Shown here one piece after another: positions 35,448 to 44,358 of a stretch of 64,000 bases of DNA (the first letter of the stretch is position 1; every line of letters starts with the position of its first letter). Source of the DNA: Brachybacterium sacelli (GTDB lineage: Bacteria; Actinomycetota; Actinomycetes; Actinomycetales; Dermabacteraceae); assembly GCF_017876545.1 (NCBI RefSeq), contig NZ_JAGIOD010000001.1, positions 744,001-808,000 of the forward strand, in the 5' to 3' direction. The notes under the pieces are model-generated. The model was not told where the DNA came from and did no database searches. It worked only from the letters and a program-made list of their open reading frames with translations. The translations under genes and the position numbers were made by a program.

Positions 35448-35473
35448 CTAGATGTTGCGGGTCATGACGTTGT
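35448..35473 (+). repeat. Left CTAG duplication and 22-base inverted repeat of the IS481 element
   Basis: CTAG at 35448-35451, then ATGTTGCGGGTCATGACG and four more bases. Compared with the right end read on the minus strand it differs at three positions, all within repeat bases 5-8. Confidence 0.85.
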
Positions 35474-36569
35474 GGTCACGGCGTATGGGATGAAGGAACG
35501 GGCCCCTGGACTGCACGATGGGTGGTGTCTAAGCAACCGTCTCGCAGGAAGAGGCCCGTTCCATGCACCACCGTAATGCGCCGCTGACCGTCGTTGGAAG
35601 GCAGCGAGCTGTCGCGCAGGTCATCGACTCCGGTCGCCCGATCGCCCACGTCGCGGCCGAGTTTCACATCGCTCGCACCACGCTCTCGAAATGGGTCGGC
35701 CGCTACCGCGAGCACGGCGACCCAGGCCTGCAAGACCACTCCAGCGCGCCGGCGAACCGCCCCACCCGCCTCCCGATCTGGGTGCTCGAGCTGATCGAGT
35801 CCTGGCGGCGGAAGAGGAAGTGGTCCGCGCGCCGGATCGCCCGCGAGCTCGCCGACGGCCACGGGTTCGCGTGCTGCGTGAGGACGGTGACGAGGTGGCT
35901 GGACCGCCTCGGCTTGAACCGGATCCGCGATATCACCCCAGACGGTGAGAACCTGCGTTCACCAGGGAAGATCACCGCCCGCTACCCCGGCCACATAGTC
36001 CACATGGACGTCAAGAAGGTCGGTCAGATTCCCGACGGCGGCGGCTGGCGGGCCCATGGTCGTGGCAGCGAACTGGCCCTCGCCGGCAAGCGCGCCCACA
36101 AGCAAAAGGTCGGCTACACCTACCTCCACTCCATGGAGGACGGCTTCTCCCGCCTGTCCTACACCGAGTCGCTCGAGGACGAGAAAGCGATCACGACCAT
36201 CGGGTTCTTCCATCGCGCCCGCGTGTTCTTCGCCGCGCACGGCATCACCTGGATCACGCGGCTGGTCACCGACAACGGCAGCAACTACACCGCCTCAGCG
36301 TTTCGGCGATCGACCTGCGCTTTCATCTCCCGGCACCAGCGTACGAGGATCTACACACCTCGCCACAACGGCAAGATCGAGCGCTACCAGCGGATCCTGG
36401 CCGAGGAGTGCCTCTACGCCCGCCCCTACGGCTCCGAGACCGAGCGGCGCGAAGCGATCGCGATCTGGGTCCATCACTACAATTTCCACCGACCCCACAC
36501 CGCCTGCGGCGACCAGCCCCCGGCCTCACGACTTCACACCGGCGTCGACAACGTCATGACCAACTACAT
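35452..36569 (+). mobile_element. IS481-family insertion sequence, apparently intact (1118 bases)
   Basis: Terminal inverted repeats of 22 bases, 35452-35473 and 36548-36569, match at 19 positions (outer ends ATGT; inner GGTCATGACGTTGT shared). CTAG occurs immediately outside both ends (35448-35451, 36570-36573), the target duplication expected for IS481. One full transposase gene lies inside. The insertion falls between the DJ-1-like gene and the dinucleotide-binding gene, and the reconstructed target is GACTCTAGAGGCC. Confidence 0.88.
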
Positions 36570-36573
36570 CTAG
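35563..36573 (+). CDS. IS481-family transposase
   Basis: 336 residues from ATG 35563, after AGGAAGAGG. An N-terminal helix-turn-helix (RPIAHVAAEFHIARTTLSKW) precedes an rve-type integrase core. The DDE triad is Asp149 in HIVHMDVKKVG, Asp237 in LVTDNGSNYT and Glu273 in HNGKIERYQR. The element ends at 36569, so the last two coding bases of the Ile codon are within it; the final C and the TAG stop come from the CTAG target duplication. It is therefore complete and could be active. Confidence 0.92.
   Translation: MHHRNAPLTVVGRQRAVAQVIDSGRPIAHVAAEFHIARTTLSKWVGRYREHGDPGLQDHSSAPANRPTRLPIWVLELIESWRRKRKWSARRIARELADGHGFACCVRTVTRWLDRLGLNRIRDITPDGENLRSPGKITARYPGHIVHMDVKKVGQIPDGGGWRAHGRGSELALAGKRAHKQKVGYTYLHSMEDGFSRLSYTESLEDEKAITTIGFFHRARVFFAAHGITWITRLVTDNGSNYTASAFRRSTCAFISRHQRTRIYTPRHNGKIERYQRILAEECLYARPYGSETERREAIAIWVHHYNFHRPHTACGDQPPASRLHTGVDNVMTNYI
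36548..36573 (-). repeat. Right inverted repeat and CTAG duplication of the IS481 element
   Basis: ACAACGTCATGACCAACTAC plus AT (36548-36569) is followed by CTAG (36570-36573). The TAG of this duplication is used as the transposase stop codon. Confidence 0.85.
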
Positions 36574-36675
36574 AGGCCCCGCGCGACCGCGAACAGCGCC
36601 GCGGGCCGCCCCGCGCCTCAGGAAGCCTCCACGACCAGGATGTCGCCCGGTCGTGGACGGCACTCGCCTCCGTCT

Positions 36676-37317
36676 TCAGGGCAGGCGGTTCGCCGCCGCG
36701 AGGTTCTCGCGCAGTTCCGCGGCCGTCTGCCGCACGACGTAGGCGGGGCGGTCGCGCTCGACGCGCCAGGACTCGCTGAGCGGGCTGACGTCGACCGCGT
36801 CGAAGCCGATCTCGTCGTAGAACCGGGTCGCGAACTCGACCGCCGCGGGATCATCGCTCGAGACGGCGAGCGCCCGCCTGCCCTCCGCGCCTGCGGGCGC
36901 GGTGTCCGTGGTGATGTCTCCGGAACGGATGTGGTTGAAGGCCTTGACCACCTTGGAGGTGGGCAGATGCTCCTTGAGCATCTGCGAGGTCGTGGTCTCC
37001 CCCGTATCGAGCGCCGCGATGTGTCCGTCGCGCTCGAAGTAGTAGTTGTTGGTGTCCAGCACGATCTTCCCGGCGAGCGGTTCGACGGGGATCGCCGTCA
37101 GGGCGTGCAGCGGCACCGTCACCACGACGACGTCACCCGCCTGCCCGGCCTCAGCGGCCGTGGCCGCACGGGCCCTCGGCCCCAGCTCCGCGACGAGGTC
37201 GGCGAGCGTCTCCGGGCCCCGCGAGTTCGCGATGACCACGTCGTAGCCCGCCGTGATCGCGGCCCGGGCGACCTGGCTGCCGATATTGCCTGCTCCGATG
37301 ATTCCCAGTGTTGTCAT
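36676..37317 (-). CDS. NADP-dinucleotide-binding protein (F420-dependent NADP reductase-like)
   Basis: 213 residues from ATG 37317. The Rossmann motif is TLGIIGAGNIGSQVARAAI and ends VVIANSRGPETL, where Asn-Ser-Arg implies NADP use. VVVVTVPLHALTAIPVEPLA and VLDTNNYYFERDG are typical of the coenzyme F420-dependent NADP oxidoreductase-like (F420_oxidored) family. Several members in organisms without F420 have unknown roles. It lies about 100 bases from the IS element and is probably expressed from its own upstream region. Confidence 0.82.
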   Translation of the reverse strand: MTTLGIIGAGNIGSQVARAAITAGYDVVIANSRGPETLADLVAELGPRARAATAAEAGQAGDVVVVTVPLHALTAIPVEPLAGKIVLDTNNYYFERDGHIAALDTGETTTSQMLKEHLPTSKVVKAFNHIRSGDITTDTAPAGAEGRRALAVSSDDPAAVEFATRFYDEIGFDAVDVSPLSESWRVERDRPAYVVRQTAAELRENLAAANRLP

Positions 37318-37420
37318 GCCTCTCGCAACGCGGCACGTCCGGCGATGCTTCCCGGATGACCGGGGGATGACACGATCGCGTCGCGGAGTCGGCGGCGCGG
37401 CTCCCGGGTCACCTGCGGGA

Positions 37421-37831
37421 TCAGCCGACGAGCAGGCAGAACGGATGGCCCTCCGGGTCGCCCATGACGTACAGCGGTTCGTCGGGGTCCTCCGAACGGT
37501 CCATCAGCAGGCGCGCGCCGAGCTGCTCGGCCCGCTCCCGCTGGACCTCGAGCTCCTGGGCGTCGGGGACGCGGAAGTCCATGTGCATCTGCATCGGGAT
37601 CTCCTCGCTGGGCCAGGTCGAGGGCCGCAGGTCGGGCTTCGCCTGGACGGCGAGGACGCGGCGCTCAGCGGTGTCCAGCAGCACGATCCAGTCGGTGTCG
37701 TCCGGCTCGGGCGGCGGCGGTGGCTCATCGCCCGGGCGGCAGTGGAGCCCGAGCAGGGCGGAGTAGAACTCGGCGAGCGACCGGGCGTCGCGGGCGTCGA
37801 TCGCGGTGCAGCTGAGCACGGGGAACGTCAT
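37421..37831 (-). CDS. VOC-superfamily (glyoxalase/dioxygenase-fold) protein
   Basis: 136 residues from ATG 37831, with GAGGAGG seven bases upstream. The paired beta-alpha-beta fold is visible: RDARSLAEFYSALLGLHCRP, VLLDTAERRVLAVQ, MHMDFRVPDAQELEVQRERA and DPEGHPFCLLVG. Such small proteins act as metal-dependent lyases, dioxygenases or drug-binding proteins. The Pro-rich loop PPPPPEPDDTD is odd. Substrate unknown. It precedes the reductase on the same strand. Confidence 0.82.
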   Translation of the reverse strand: MTFPVLSCTAIDARDARSLAEFYSALLGLHCRPGDEPPPPPEPDDTDWIVLLDTAERRVLAVQAKPDLRPSTWPSEEIPMQMHMDFRVPDAQELEVQRERAEQLGARLLMDRSEDPDEPLYVMGDPEGHPFCLLVG

Positions 37832-37981
37832 AGGGGCCTCCTCGCTCCGGCGCCAGCGTACTCTCGGCCCGCGCAGCCAGGAAGGTCCCGACGGGAATCC
37901 ACCCGCAGGGGGACCCGGCCCATCCCGCGGTCGGATCCGGGCGGCCACGACCGCTTCCTACGATGCAGACATCCGCCCTGA

Positions 37982-38348
<367 letters not shown>

Positions 38349-38352
<4 letters not shown>

Positions 38353-39338
38353 CCGACGGTCCCTTCGAGGATCGTCAGCTGATCGGCGTCCCGGAACCCG
38401 AAGGCACGGTTCAGGGTGAGCATCGCGGTGTTGTCCGGCGCCGTGTACGTCTGGACCCAGCGGGCCTCGCGCGCCTCGTCGACCCCGCGGAGGTTCTCGA
38501 GGTTGGCGAGCTTCAGGGCACGGCCCACGCCGTGGCCGCGGTGGCCAGGGTCCACGAGGGTGTCGTCCTGGGTGATGATCTCCGGGTCGTGCCGGTTGAC
38601 GAACATCTCGGTGTACCCGACGGCCGCCCCGTCGAGGCGGGCCAGGCTGCGCACCAGGATCCAGCCCTGATCGGCCATCCGCTGCTCGCTGCGGCGCACG
38701 CCGGCCACATCGCTGCGAGCGGCGGGACGGGTGAGGTCACCGAGCGGGACGTCCTCCTCCATCTGGGTGGTCAGCCGCGCCCACTCCTCGATCACACCCT
38801 CCGGGCAGGCACCGGTCCATGACCGCACCTGGATCTTTGGGGCCGACGGGGCCCCCGCGGGCCGGGCATGCTGGGCGCGCAACGCCTCCAGATCCACGGG
38901 CACATCGAGCAGGAGGCGGTGCTCGCGGTGGCCGGCACGCAGTCCGAGCGTGGTCGCGAAGGCCACGCCGGCCTCGCTGTACGTCTCGGCCTGCATGATC
39001 TCGGCCGCGCCCCGCAGACGGTCCCGGACCGCCTCGGCCAGCGCGGTGCCGACCCCTTGCCGGCGGTGCGCCGGCAGCACGGAGATCTCGACCTCGGCCG
39101 CCTCCCCGGGATCCATATCGGCCCCCGCGGCCCCGACGGGCAGGCCCTCGCGCGTGGCCAGCAGCAGCACCGAGGTGCGATCTGGCTTCGGGTCGCCGTA
39201 GCGGGCCGAGGTGGTCTCGTCGCTCGCCCACCAGGCGGCCTCGCGCCCGGCATTGAACCCCTCCCCGAGCAGGGAGTTCCAGGCCAGCAGCTCGTCGCCG
39301 CGGGTGGGGTCCACGTCAGTGATGCGCACGGTGCTCAT
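38349..39338 (-). CDS. Tandem-domain GNAT acetyltransferase
   Basis: 329 residues from ATG 39338; the open frame continues far upstream but runs across the ArsR operon and is not credible. Two GNAT-like domains are present: the first with SVLPAHRRQGVGTALAEAVR (about residue 95), the second with DDTLVDPGHRGHGVGRALKL (about residue 265). The ending GFRDADQLTILEGTVG is also characteristic. Double-GNAT proteins of this kind in actinobacteria resemble mycothiol synthase but lack its clear signature. Substrate unknown. Confidence 0.82.
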
Positions 39339-39451
39339 GAGGTTATCGGACCACGGAAGGACGTCGGGCTCCACCGATTTCCAGGGCCCTCCGGTCGCGT
39401 GCCGACACGGCAGTTCGGACCGTCTCCGCAGCCGACGGCGGTCACGGACGG

Positions 39452-39467
39452 TACAGCAATTGCTGTA
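39452..39467. promoter_or_regulatory. Perfect 16-base operator before the CmtR-like repressor
   Basis: TACAGCAATTGCTGTA is a perfect palindrome ten bases before the start of the ArsR-type gene. It overlaps TATTGT (39466-39471), a -10 box six bases before the ATG, so repressor binding would block transcription. Typical autoregulated ArsR arrangement. Confidence 0.72.
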
Positions 39468-39477
39468 TTGTCCGAGC

Positions 39478-39813
39478 ATGCACGAGACCGTGACCCTCAG
39501 CCACACCGCGTCCCTCGCCCGACTGGGGCACGCCCTGTCCGACGAGACCAGGGCTCGCGTCCTCCTGGCGCTCCGTGAGGCCCCGGCCTTTCCGTCGGAC
39601 CTCGCCGACGCGCTCGGCGTCTCGCGCCAGAAGCTGTCGAACCACCTGTCGTGCCTGCGCGGATGTGGGCTGGTCGAGGGGGTGAAGGAGGGACGCAACA
39701 CCTGGTACCGCCTGAGCGACCCGCATCTCGCCGGCGCCCTGAGCGATCTGGTGCAGCTCGTGCTGGTGGTCGACCCCGACTGCTGCTCGGGCGAGGAGTG
39801 CACGTGCGCATGA
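39478..39813 (+). CDS. ArsR/SmtB-family metal-responsive repressor (CmtR-like)
   Basis: 111 residues. The winged helix covers LGHALSDETRARVLLALREA, PSDLADALGVSRQKLSNHLS, then CLRGCGLVEGVKEGRNTWYR. Cys residues in LSCLRGCG and in the tail PDCCSGEECTCA could form a thiolate site for Cd, Pb or another soft metal, as in CmtR. It is cytoplasmic and dimeric by family. It starts without a leader and is coupled to the cation transporter by an ATGA overlap, so it probably represses both by binding the upstream palindrome. Confidence 0.88.
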   Translation: MHETVTLSHTASLARLGHALSDETRARVLLALREAPAFPSDLADALGVSRQKLSNHLSCLRGCGLVEGVKEGRNTWYRLSDPHLAGALSDLVQLVLVVDPDCCSGEECTCA

Positions 39814-40481
39814 GCCCGGTCGAGACCCCGCTGACCCCTGCTCGCCGGGGTGTGCTGCAGCGCCGTATCCGCTGGATCGTCGCCGCGACGATCACCTACA
39901 ACGTGCTCGAGGCCGTGATCGCCCTGGCCGCGGGCCGCGAGGCATCCTCCGCCGCCCTGATCGGCTTCGGGCTCGACTCGATCGTCGAGGTCCTCTCCGC
40001 CGCGGCAGTGGCCTGGCAGTTCGCCGGCCCGGACCCCCACCGCCGCGAGAAGGCCGCGCTGAAGGTCATCGCGGTCTCGTTCTTCGCCCTCGCCGCCTTC
40101 GTGACGGTCGATGCGCTGCGGTCGCTGTTCGGCGCTGCCGAGGCCGACCACTCCCCGGTGGGCATCGCGCTGGCCGCGGTGAGCGTGGTGATCATGCCCG
40201 CGTTCTCCTGGTTCGAGCGTCGCACCGGGCGGGAGCTCGGGTCGGCCAGCGCCATCGCCGATTCGAAGCAGACCCTGATCTGCTCGTACCTGTCCGCAGC
40301 CGTGCTGCTCGGGCTGGTGGCCAATAGTCTGCTGGGATGGGCCTGGGCGGACTCGGTCGCGGCCCTCGTCATCGCCGCCTTCGCGCTCCGCGAGGGCAGC
40401 GAGGCGTGGCGCGGGGACGCCTGCAAACAGCCGGTCTCTGCGCTCGTCGGCGAGCACGACGGACCCGACGACTGCTGCTGA
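39810..40481 (+). CDS. Cation diffusion facilitator-like membrane transporter
   Basis: 223 residues from ATG 39810. Six hydrophobic helices. The first conserved segments are ATITYNVLEAVIALAAG and ALIGFGLDSIVEVLSAAAVA, resembling the metal-site helix of CDF proteins; ADSKQTLICSYLSAAVLLGL is a second conserved helix. It lacks the C-terminal cytoplasmic domain of classical CDF and ends DDCC. Partnered with the ArsR-like repressor, it probably exports a divalent metal across the cytoplasmic membrane. Confidence 0.82.
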   Translation: MSPVETPLTPARRGVLQRRIRWIVAATITYNVLEAVIALAAGREASSAALIGFGLDSIVEVLSAAAVAWQFAGPDPHRREKAALKVIAVSFFALAAFVTVDALRSLFGAAEADHSPVGIALAAVSVVIMPAFSWFERRTGRELGSASAIADSKQTLICSYLSAAVLLGLVANSLLGWAWADSVAALVIAAFALREGSEAWRGDACKQPVSALVGEHDGPDDCC

Positions 40482-40594
40482 GGAGGCCAGAGGACGAGAA
40501 CTGGCCGCCGGGCGGTTAGGCTCGTCGGCCCTCGCGCTTACGATCACTCCTGAGCGCCCGGCACGGTGCCGGCGCGGACGTCGAGGAGGACGCC

Positions 40595-41023
40595 ATGCCT
40601 GCAGCCCTTCACCCCTATCTCAACTTCGACGGGAACGCCCGCGAGGCCTTCGAGTTCTACGGCCAGGCCCTCGGGGCGACGCCCCAGTTCGCCACCTTCG
40701 GCGAGTTCGGGGCCGTCCCGGAAGGCGACCCCCACTCCGACAAGATCATGCACGGCAGCCTCGAGGTCACCGACCTCATCCGCCTGTACGTCTCCGATGT
40801 CGTCGAGGGCATGACGCCCGAAGGATTCGTGCAGGGCAACAACGTGACCCTGGCCCTCATGGGTGATGACGAGGCCGTGCAGCGCAGCGCCTTCGAGAAG
40901 CTCTCCGAGGGCGGGACCATCACGATGCCGCTGGAGAAGCAGGTGTGGGGCGACGAGTACGGCGCCTTCACGGACCGCTTCGGGATCCACTGGCAGGTGA
41001 ACATCAGCGGCGCCGGCAGCTGA
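40595..41023 (+). CDS. PhnB-like VOC-fold protein
   Basis: 142 residues from ATG 40595, six bases after GAGGAGGA. ALHPYLNFDGNAREAFEFYG and ALGATPQFATFGEFG are the typical start of PhnB-type VOC proteins, which also have KIMHGSLEV and end DRFGIHWQVNI. The fold is a glyoxalase-like dimer; the enzymatic role is unknown despite the methyltransferase label some members carry. It stands alone and converges on the NUDIX gene. Confidence 0.88.
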   Translation: MPAALHPYLNFDGNAREAFEFYGQALGATPQFATFGEFGAVPEGDPHSDKIMHGSLEVTDLIRLYVSDVVEGMTPEGFVQGNNVTLALMGDDEAVQRSAFEKLSEGGTITMPLEKQVWGDEYGAFTDRFGIHWQVNISGAGS

Positions 41024-41039
41024 CGGGCCGGTCGGCCCG
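41024..41039. terminator. Short hairpin between convergent PhnB-like and NUDIX genes
   Basis: CGGGCC (41024-41029), four-base loop, GGCCCG (41034-41039), directly after the PhnB-like stop codon. Confidence 0.45.
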
Positions 41040-41065
41040 ATCCCGTGGGATACGCCGGCCTCGGG

Positions 41066-41488
41066 TCAGCTCCCCCCGCCTGGAGCGCCGTCGTGCCTGG
41101 CGACAGCGATCCCCACCGCCTCCCGCGCGCCGTGAGGAACCAGTCTCGATTCCTCGAACCGGCCCAGCGGGACCCAGGCGGGCTGATAGGTGTTCGCCCC
41201 GCTGCTGCGCTCCGCCTCCGGCCCGCCCAGGCTCGGAGGGTCGAAGGCGGTGCGCACCGCGAAGTACAGGGCAGGGGCCTCGGGGCAGAGCGCGACCGGC
41301 AACAGAGCCTCGATCGTCCCGTCCAGGCCGGTTTCCTCGGCGAGTTCCCGCAGGCACGCCTCCTGCGGGTTCTCGCCGGGCTCGATCCCGCCACCGGGCA
41401 GGACACAGTAGGTCCGGCCGTCCTTCCGTCGATGCATCACGAGGAGATGACCCTCCTGGATCGCGACGGCGACAGCCCGGATGCGCAT
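41066..41488 (-). CDS. NUDIX hydrolase
   Basis: 140 residues. The Nudix box is complete: GGGIEPGENPQEACLREL then AEETGL, with the REL.EE metal-binding core. The N-terminal strands AVAVAIQEGHLLVMHRRKDG precede it. It would cleave a nucleoside diphosphate linked to an unknown moiety. TAGCGT is six bases upstream of the ATG, so a leaderless start is likely. Ends with a Gly-rich tail. Confidence 0.9.
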   Translation of the reverse strand: MRIRAVAVAIQEGHLLVMHRRKDGRTYCVLPGGGIEPGENPQEACLRELAEETGLDGTIEALLPVALCPEAPALYFAVRTAFDPPSLGGPEAERSSGANTYQPAWVPLGRFEESRLVPHGAREAVGIAVARHDGAPGGGS

Positions 41489-41694
41489 GACCTCACGCTA
41501 GCGCGCCGATTCTGGTTCCTCGAACGAGAAGAAGCGGAGGAGGCCGCGAAGATCTCGGCCCTCTGTGCCGCCGCGCACGGAGGGTGAGGAGGCCTCCTCG
41601 GGACGCCACCGAGACGGCCCGGAGCAGGCACCGCCGCTCGACGGCGCACCTGTTCGCCGACCCACGCCGATCCGGCCAGCGATAGGTTCCTTCC

Positions 41695-42831
41695 ATGCAC
41701 TCCACGCCCCTCGCCCCCGATCTCGTGCGAGGGCTCGCCGAGCTCGAACCGACAGCCCGCGGGCTGCGCACCCACCGCCTGCCCGCCTGGGCCCGTGCGC
41801 AGTTCCCGGATCCGCAGGTGCTGTCCATGGAGCAGCAGCCCTCCGGTGGCCGCCTCTCCCTGCGCACGGGTGCGTCGCAACTGGAGCTCGAGCTGCACGC
41901 GACGCGGGTGGCCTTTCGCGGCGCGGAGCGACCCCGTGGCCGAGTCGATGTGGTGATCGACGGCGAGCTCGTGCTCAGCGATCCGCTCACGGGCGGAGAC
42001 GCGCTCGAGGTCGACCTGGCTACGGGCGAGTCCGTCCTGGAGTCGGGGCCGACGCATCGCACCGTCCTGCAGGATGTGGGCGCGGAGGAGAAGGAGATCG
42101 AGCTCTGGCTCCCGCACAACGAGGGGATCGAGCTGGTCGCGCTTCGTACGGACGAGCCGGTACTGCCGCTCGACCCGGGCGGCCAGCAGGCATGGGTCCA
42201 CTACGGCAGTTCCATCAGCCAGGGCTCCAATGCCGCCTCCCCCACTCGGATCTGGCCCGTCGTCGCCGCCCGGGCGGCCGGGAGGCAGCTGCGGAACCTG
42301 GGGCTGGGTGGCGGCGCGCTGCTGGACCCGTTCGTGGCCCGCACGATCCGCGACGCCCCGGCCGACGTCATCTCGCTGGAACTCGGGATCAACATCGTGA
42401 ATCTCGACGGCTTCCGCCGACGCACGCTCGTCCCCGCCGTCCACGGGTTCCTCGACACGATCCGCGAGGGTCACCCTCACACCCCGATCCACCTGATCTC
42501 CCCGCTCTTCTGCGGCATCCATGAACGCACCCCGGGGCCCGGGATGGTCGACCCCGCCTCGATCGGCACCGATCAGGTGCGGTTCGCCGCCTCGGGCACC
42601 GAGGGCGACACGGAGCTGGGTCGGCTCACGCTCGAGGTGTTCCGAGAAGCGCTCGAGGACGTCATGGACCGACGGGAGGATGCGAACCTGCACCACGTCG
42701 ATGGCCTCGCACTGTACGGCGAGGCCGATGCGGCCGAGCATCCGCTGCCGGACGGCCTGCACCCGGACACGGAGACCCATCGGCTGATCGGCGAGCGCTT
42801 CGCGGCACAGGTGTTCGGTGCGGAGGAATGA
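41695..42831 (+). CDS. SGNH/GDSL-family hydrolase with N-terminal beta domain
   Basis: 378 residues from ATG 41695, six bases after TAGGTT (leaderless pattern). The first 160 residues form a beta-rich domain resembling the N-terminus of SsfX3-like enzymes. Block I is WVHYGSSISQGSN (Ser173 nucleophile), the Gly and Asn blocks are LGLGGGALLDP and LELGINIVN, and block V is DGLHPDTETH. No signal peptide, so intracellular. It probably deacylates a sugar or small natural product. A GNAT gene follows after 67 bases. Confidence 0.88.
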   Translation: MHSTPLAPDLVRGLAELEPTARGLRTHRLPAWARAQFPDPQVLSMEQQPSGGRLSLRTGASQLELELHATRVAFRGAERPRGRVDVVIDGELVLSDPLTGGDALEVDLATGESVLESGPTHRTVLQDVGAEEKEIELWLPHNEGIELVALRTDEPVLPLDPGGQQAWVHYGSSISQGSNAASPTRIWPVVAARAAGRQLRNLGLGGGALLDPFVARTIRDAPADVISLELGINIVNLDGFRRRTLVPAVHGFLDTIREGHPHTPIHLISPLFCGIHERTPGPGMVDPASIGTDQVRFAASGTEGDTELGRLTLEVFREALEDVMDRREDANLHHVDGLALYGEADAAEHPLPDGLHPDTETHRLIGERFAAQVFGAEE

Positions 42832-42898
42832 GGGGGCGGGGCGCCCACCCCGCGCCATCCCGCACCCCGCGAGCTGCTGCATCACCCGAGGAGACTCC

Positions 42899-43459
42899 AT
42901 GACCGCCCGTGACCTGTCCGCCGAGGAGACGGCCCGATTGGACCTCCGCAGGCCCACGCTCGAGGACGTGCCCGCCCTGTTCGAGATCCTGTCCGATCCC
43001 CGGGTGTGGACGCATCTGCCCTCCGGGCGGCACACCGACCCCGAGTGGACGGCCCGCTCTGTGGAGAACTGGATCGCCGCCTGGCGGACGGACGGCATCG
43101 GGACGTGGGTGGTGCGCGAACGCGGTGCGGAACCGATCATCGGTTACGGCGGGGTCTCCGATCTCGGCGGCATCGCCTGGAATCTCGGTTACCGCTTCGC
43201 CGCGACAGCGCAGGGCCACGGATTCGCGACGGAGCTCAGCCGTCACGCTCTGGACCGGGCGCGGGAGGTGGCGCCCGAGCGGGCCGTCATCGCCTACCTG
43301 CTCGAGCACAACACCGCCTCCGCCGCGGTGGCCCGCAAGCTCGGGCTCCACCTCGTCGATCGAGGACCCGACGCCGGGAACCCCGATCCCGAGGCGATCC
43401 GGCTGGTCTTCGCGGACCGGGACCTGGACGACGCCGAGCTGCGGGCTGCTCGCCGCTGA
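42899..43459 (+). CDS. GNAT acetyltransferase of the RimJ/RimL type
   Basis: 186 residues from ATG 42899, after GAGGAG. LDLRRPTLEDVPALFEILSD is the usual start of RimJ/RimL-like GNATs; the cofactor loop reads RFAATAQGHGFATELSRHAL and the end LEHNTASAAVARKLGLHLVD is conserved. The preferred Gln/Arg-Gly-x-Gly is replaced by AQGHGFA, still compatible. It would acetylate a protein N-terminus or a small amine. It is convergent with the DUF402 gene. Confidence 0.85.
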   Translation: MTARDLSAEETARLDLRRPTLEDVPALFEILSDPRVWTHLPSGRHTDPEWTARSVENWIAAWRTDGIGTWVVRERGAEPIIGYGGVSDLGGIAWNLGYRFAATAQGHGFATELSRHALDRAREVAPERAVIAYLLEHNTASAAVARKLGLHLVDRGPDAGNPDPEAIRLVFADRDLDDAELRAARR

Positions 43460-43471
43460 GCGCGGCCCGCC

Positions 43472-44188
43472 TCAGCCCCCATGCGTCGCGCGCGGATCGA
43501 GCTCCCGCCAGCCCCGCGGCAGTGGCGTGGGTTCGACACCGGACCGCGGCAGCCACTTCTCCCAGACCGCGTCGAAGGGCCAGCTTCCCCGCGTGAACTC
43601 GGCGTGCAGCAGGCGACCCTGCTCCCGGATGCGCTCGGCCTCGACCGCGGGAGCCGCGCCGATCTGCACGATGAATTCCAGCTCGTCGTCGTCCTTGTAC
43701 TCGACGCGCCAGGAGTCCGTGCCGGGAGCACCGATGCCGACCACGTCGAGGTCCCAGTCCTGGGTGTCGAAGCCGATCGGGGAACGCTGCCAGGGGCATT
43801 CGAGGTTCCCGTACCAGTCGCCGACCCAGGACTCTCCGTCGTGCCAGCGCCAGATCGACCAGCTCTCCCCGCTGCGGTGGACGCGGATCACCGTCGGACC
43901 GCGCCAGGAGGTCACCTCGTGGGAGCCGTCCCAGTCCAGCGGCGCGACCTGGCGCCCTCCAGGTCCCTCGGCACGGCCCGCTCGTCGGGCCATTCCAGAT
44001 CCCGCCGCGGTGGCGACCACGGAGAGATCCTCGGAGTCGGCCACGACGATCCCGGCGACGGCGAAGCTCGGGGTGGGGGATGCCGACGGCCGGTTCCTGA
44101 TGCTGCGCAGCACCACGCCCGCCCCGGGAGCGAAGGGCGGGACCGGTGGATCGGGGGCGGGAACGGGGACTCGCGCGGAGAAGGTCAC
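43472..44188 (-). CDS. DUF402-domain protein (FomD-like)
   Basis: 238 residues from GTG 44188, six bases after TAGGGT (leaderless pattern). WHDGESWVGDWYGNLECPWQ and FDTQDWDLDVVGIG contain the conserved Tyr, Asp and Glu residues of DUF402, which in FomD-type nucleotidyl hydrolases bind a metal and cleave a CMP-phosphonate. DDDELEFIVQIG adds the second acidic cluster. It is probably a cytoplasmic phosphohydrolase with unknown substrate. Confidence 0.82.
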   Translation of the reverse strand: MTFSARVPVPAPDPPVPPFAPGAGVVLRSIRNRPSASPTPSFAVAGIVVADSEDLSVVATAAGSGMARRAGRAEGPGGRQVAPLDWDGSHEVTSWRGPTVIRVHRSGESWSIWRWHDGESWVGDWYGNLECPWQRSPIGFDTQDWDLDVVGIGAPGTDSWRVEYKDDDELEFIVQIGAAPAVEAERIREQGRLLHAEFTRGSWPFDAVWEKWLPRSGVEPTPLPRGWRELDPRATHGG

Positions 44189-44358
44189 GCCCGGACCCTA
44201 CCCACGCCACGGTCACCTCGAGTCTCCCCGGGCACACCCGTCTGATTTCATAGGCCCATGGTGGACATCGCGCTGACCGATTCCGGCGACCCCGGCCCGG
44301 CCTCCTTCCTGCAGGATCCTCGGGCCGGCCAGTCACACGAGAACGGCTCGGCCTGCGC

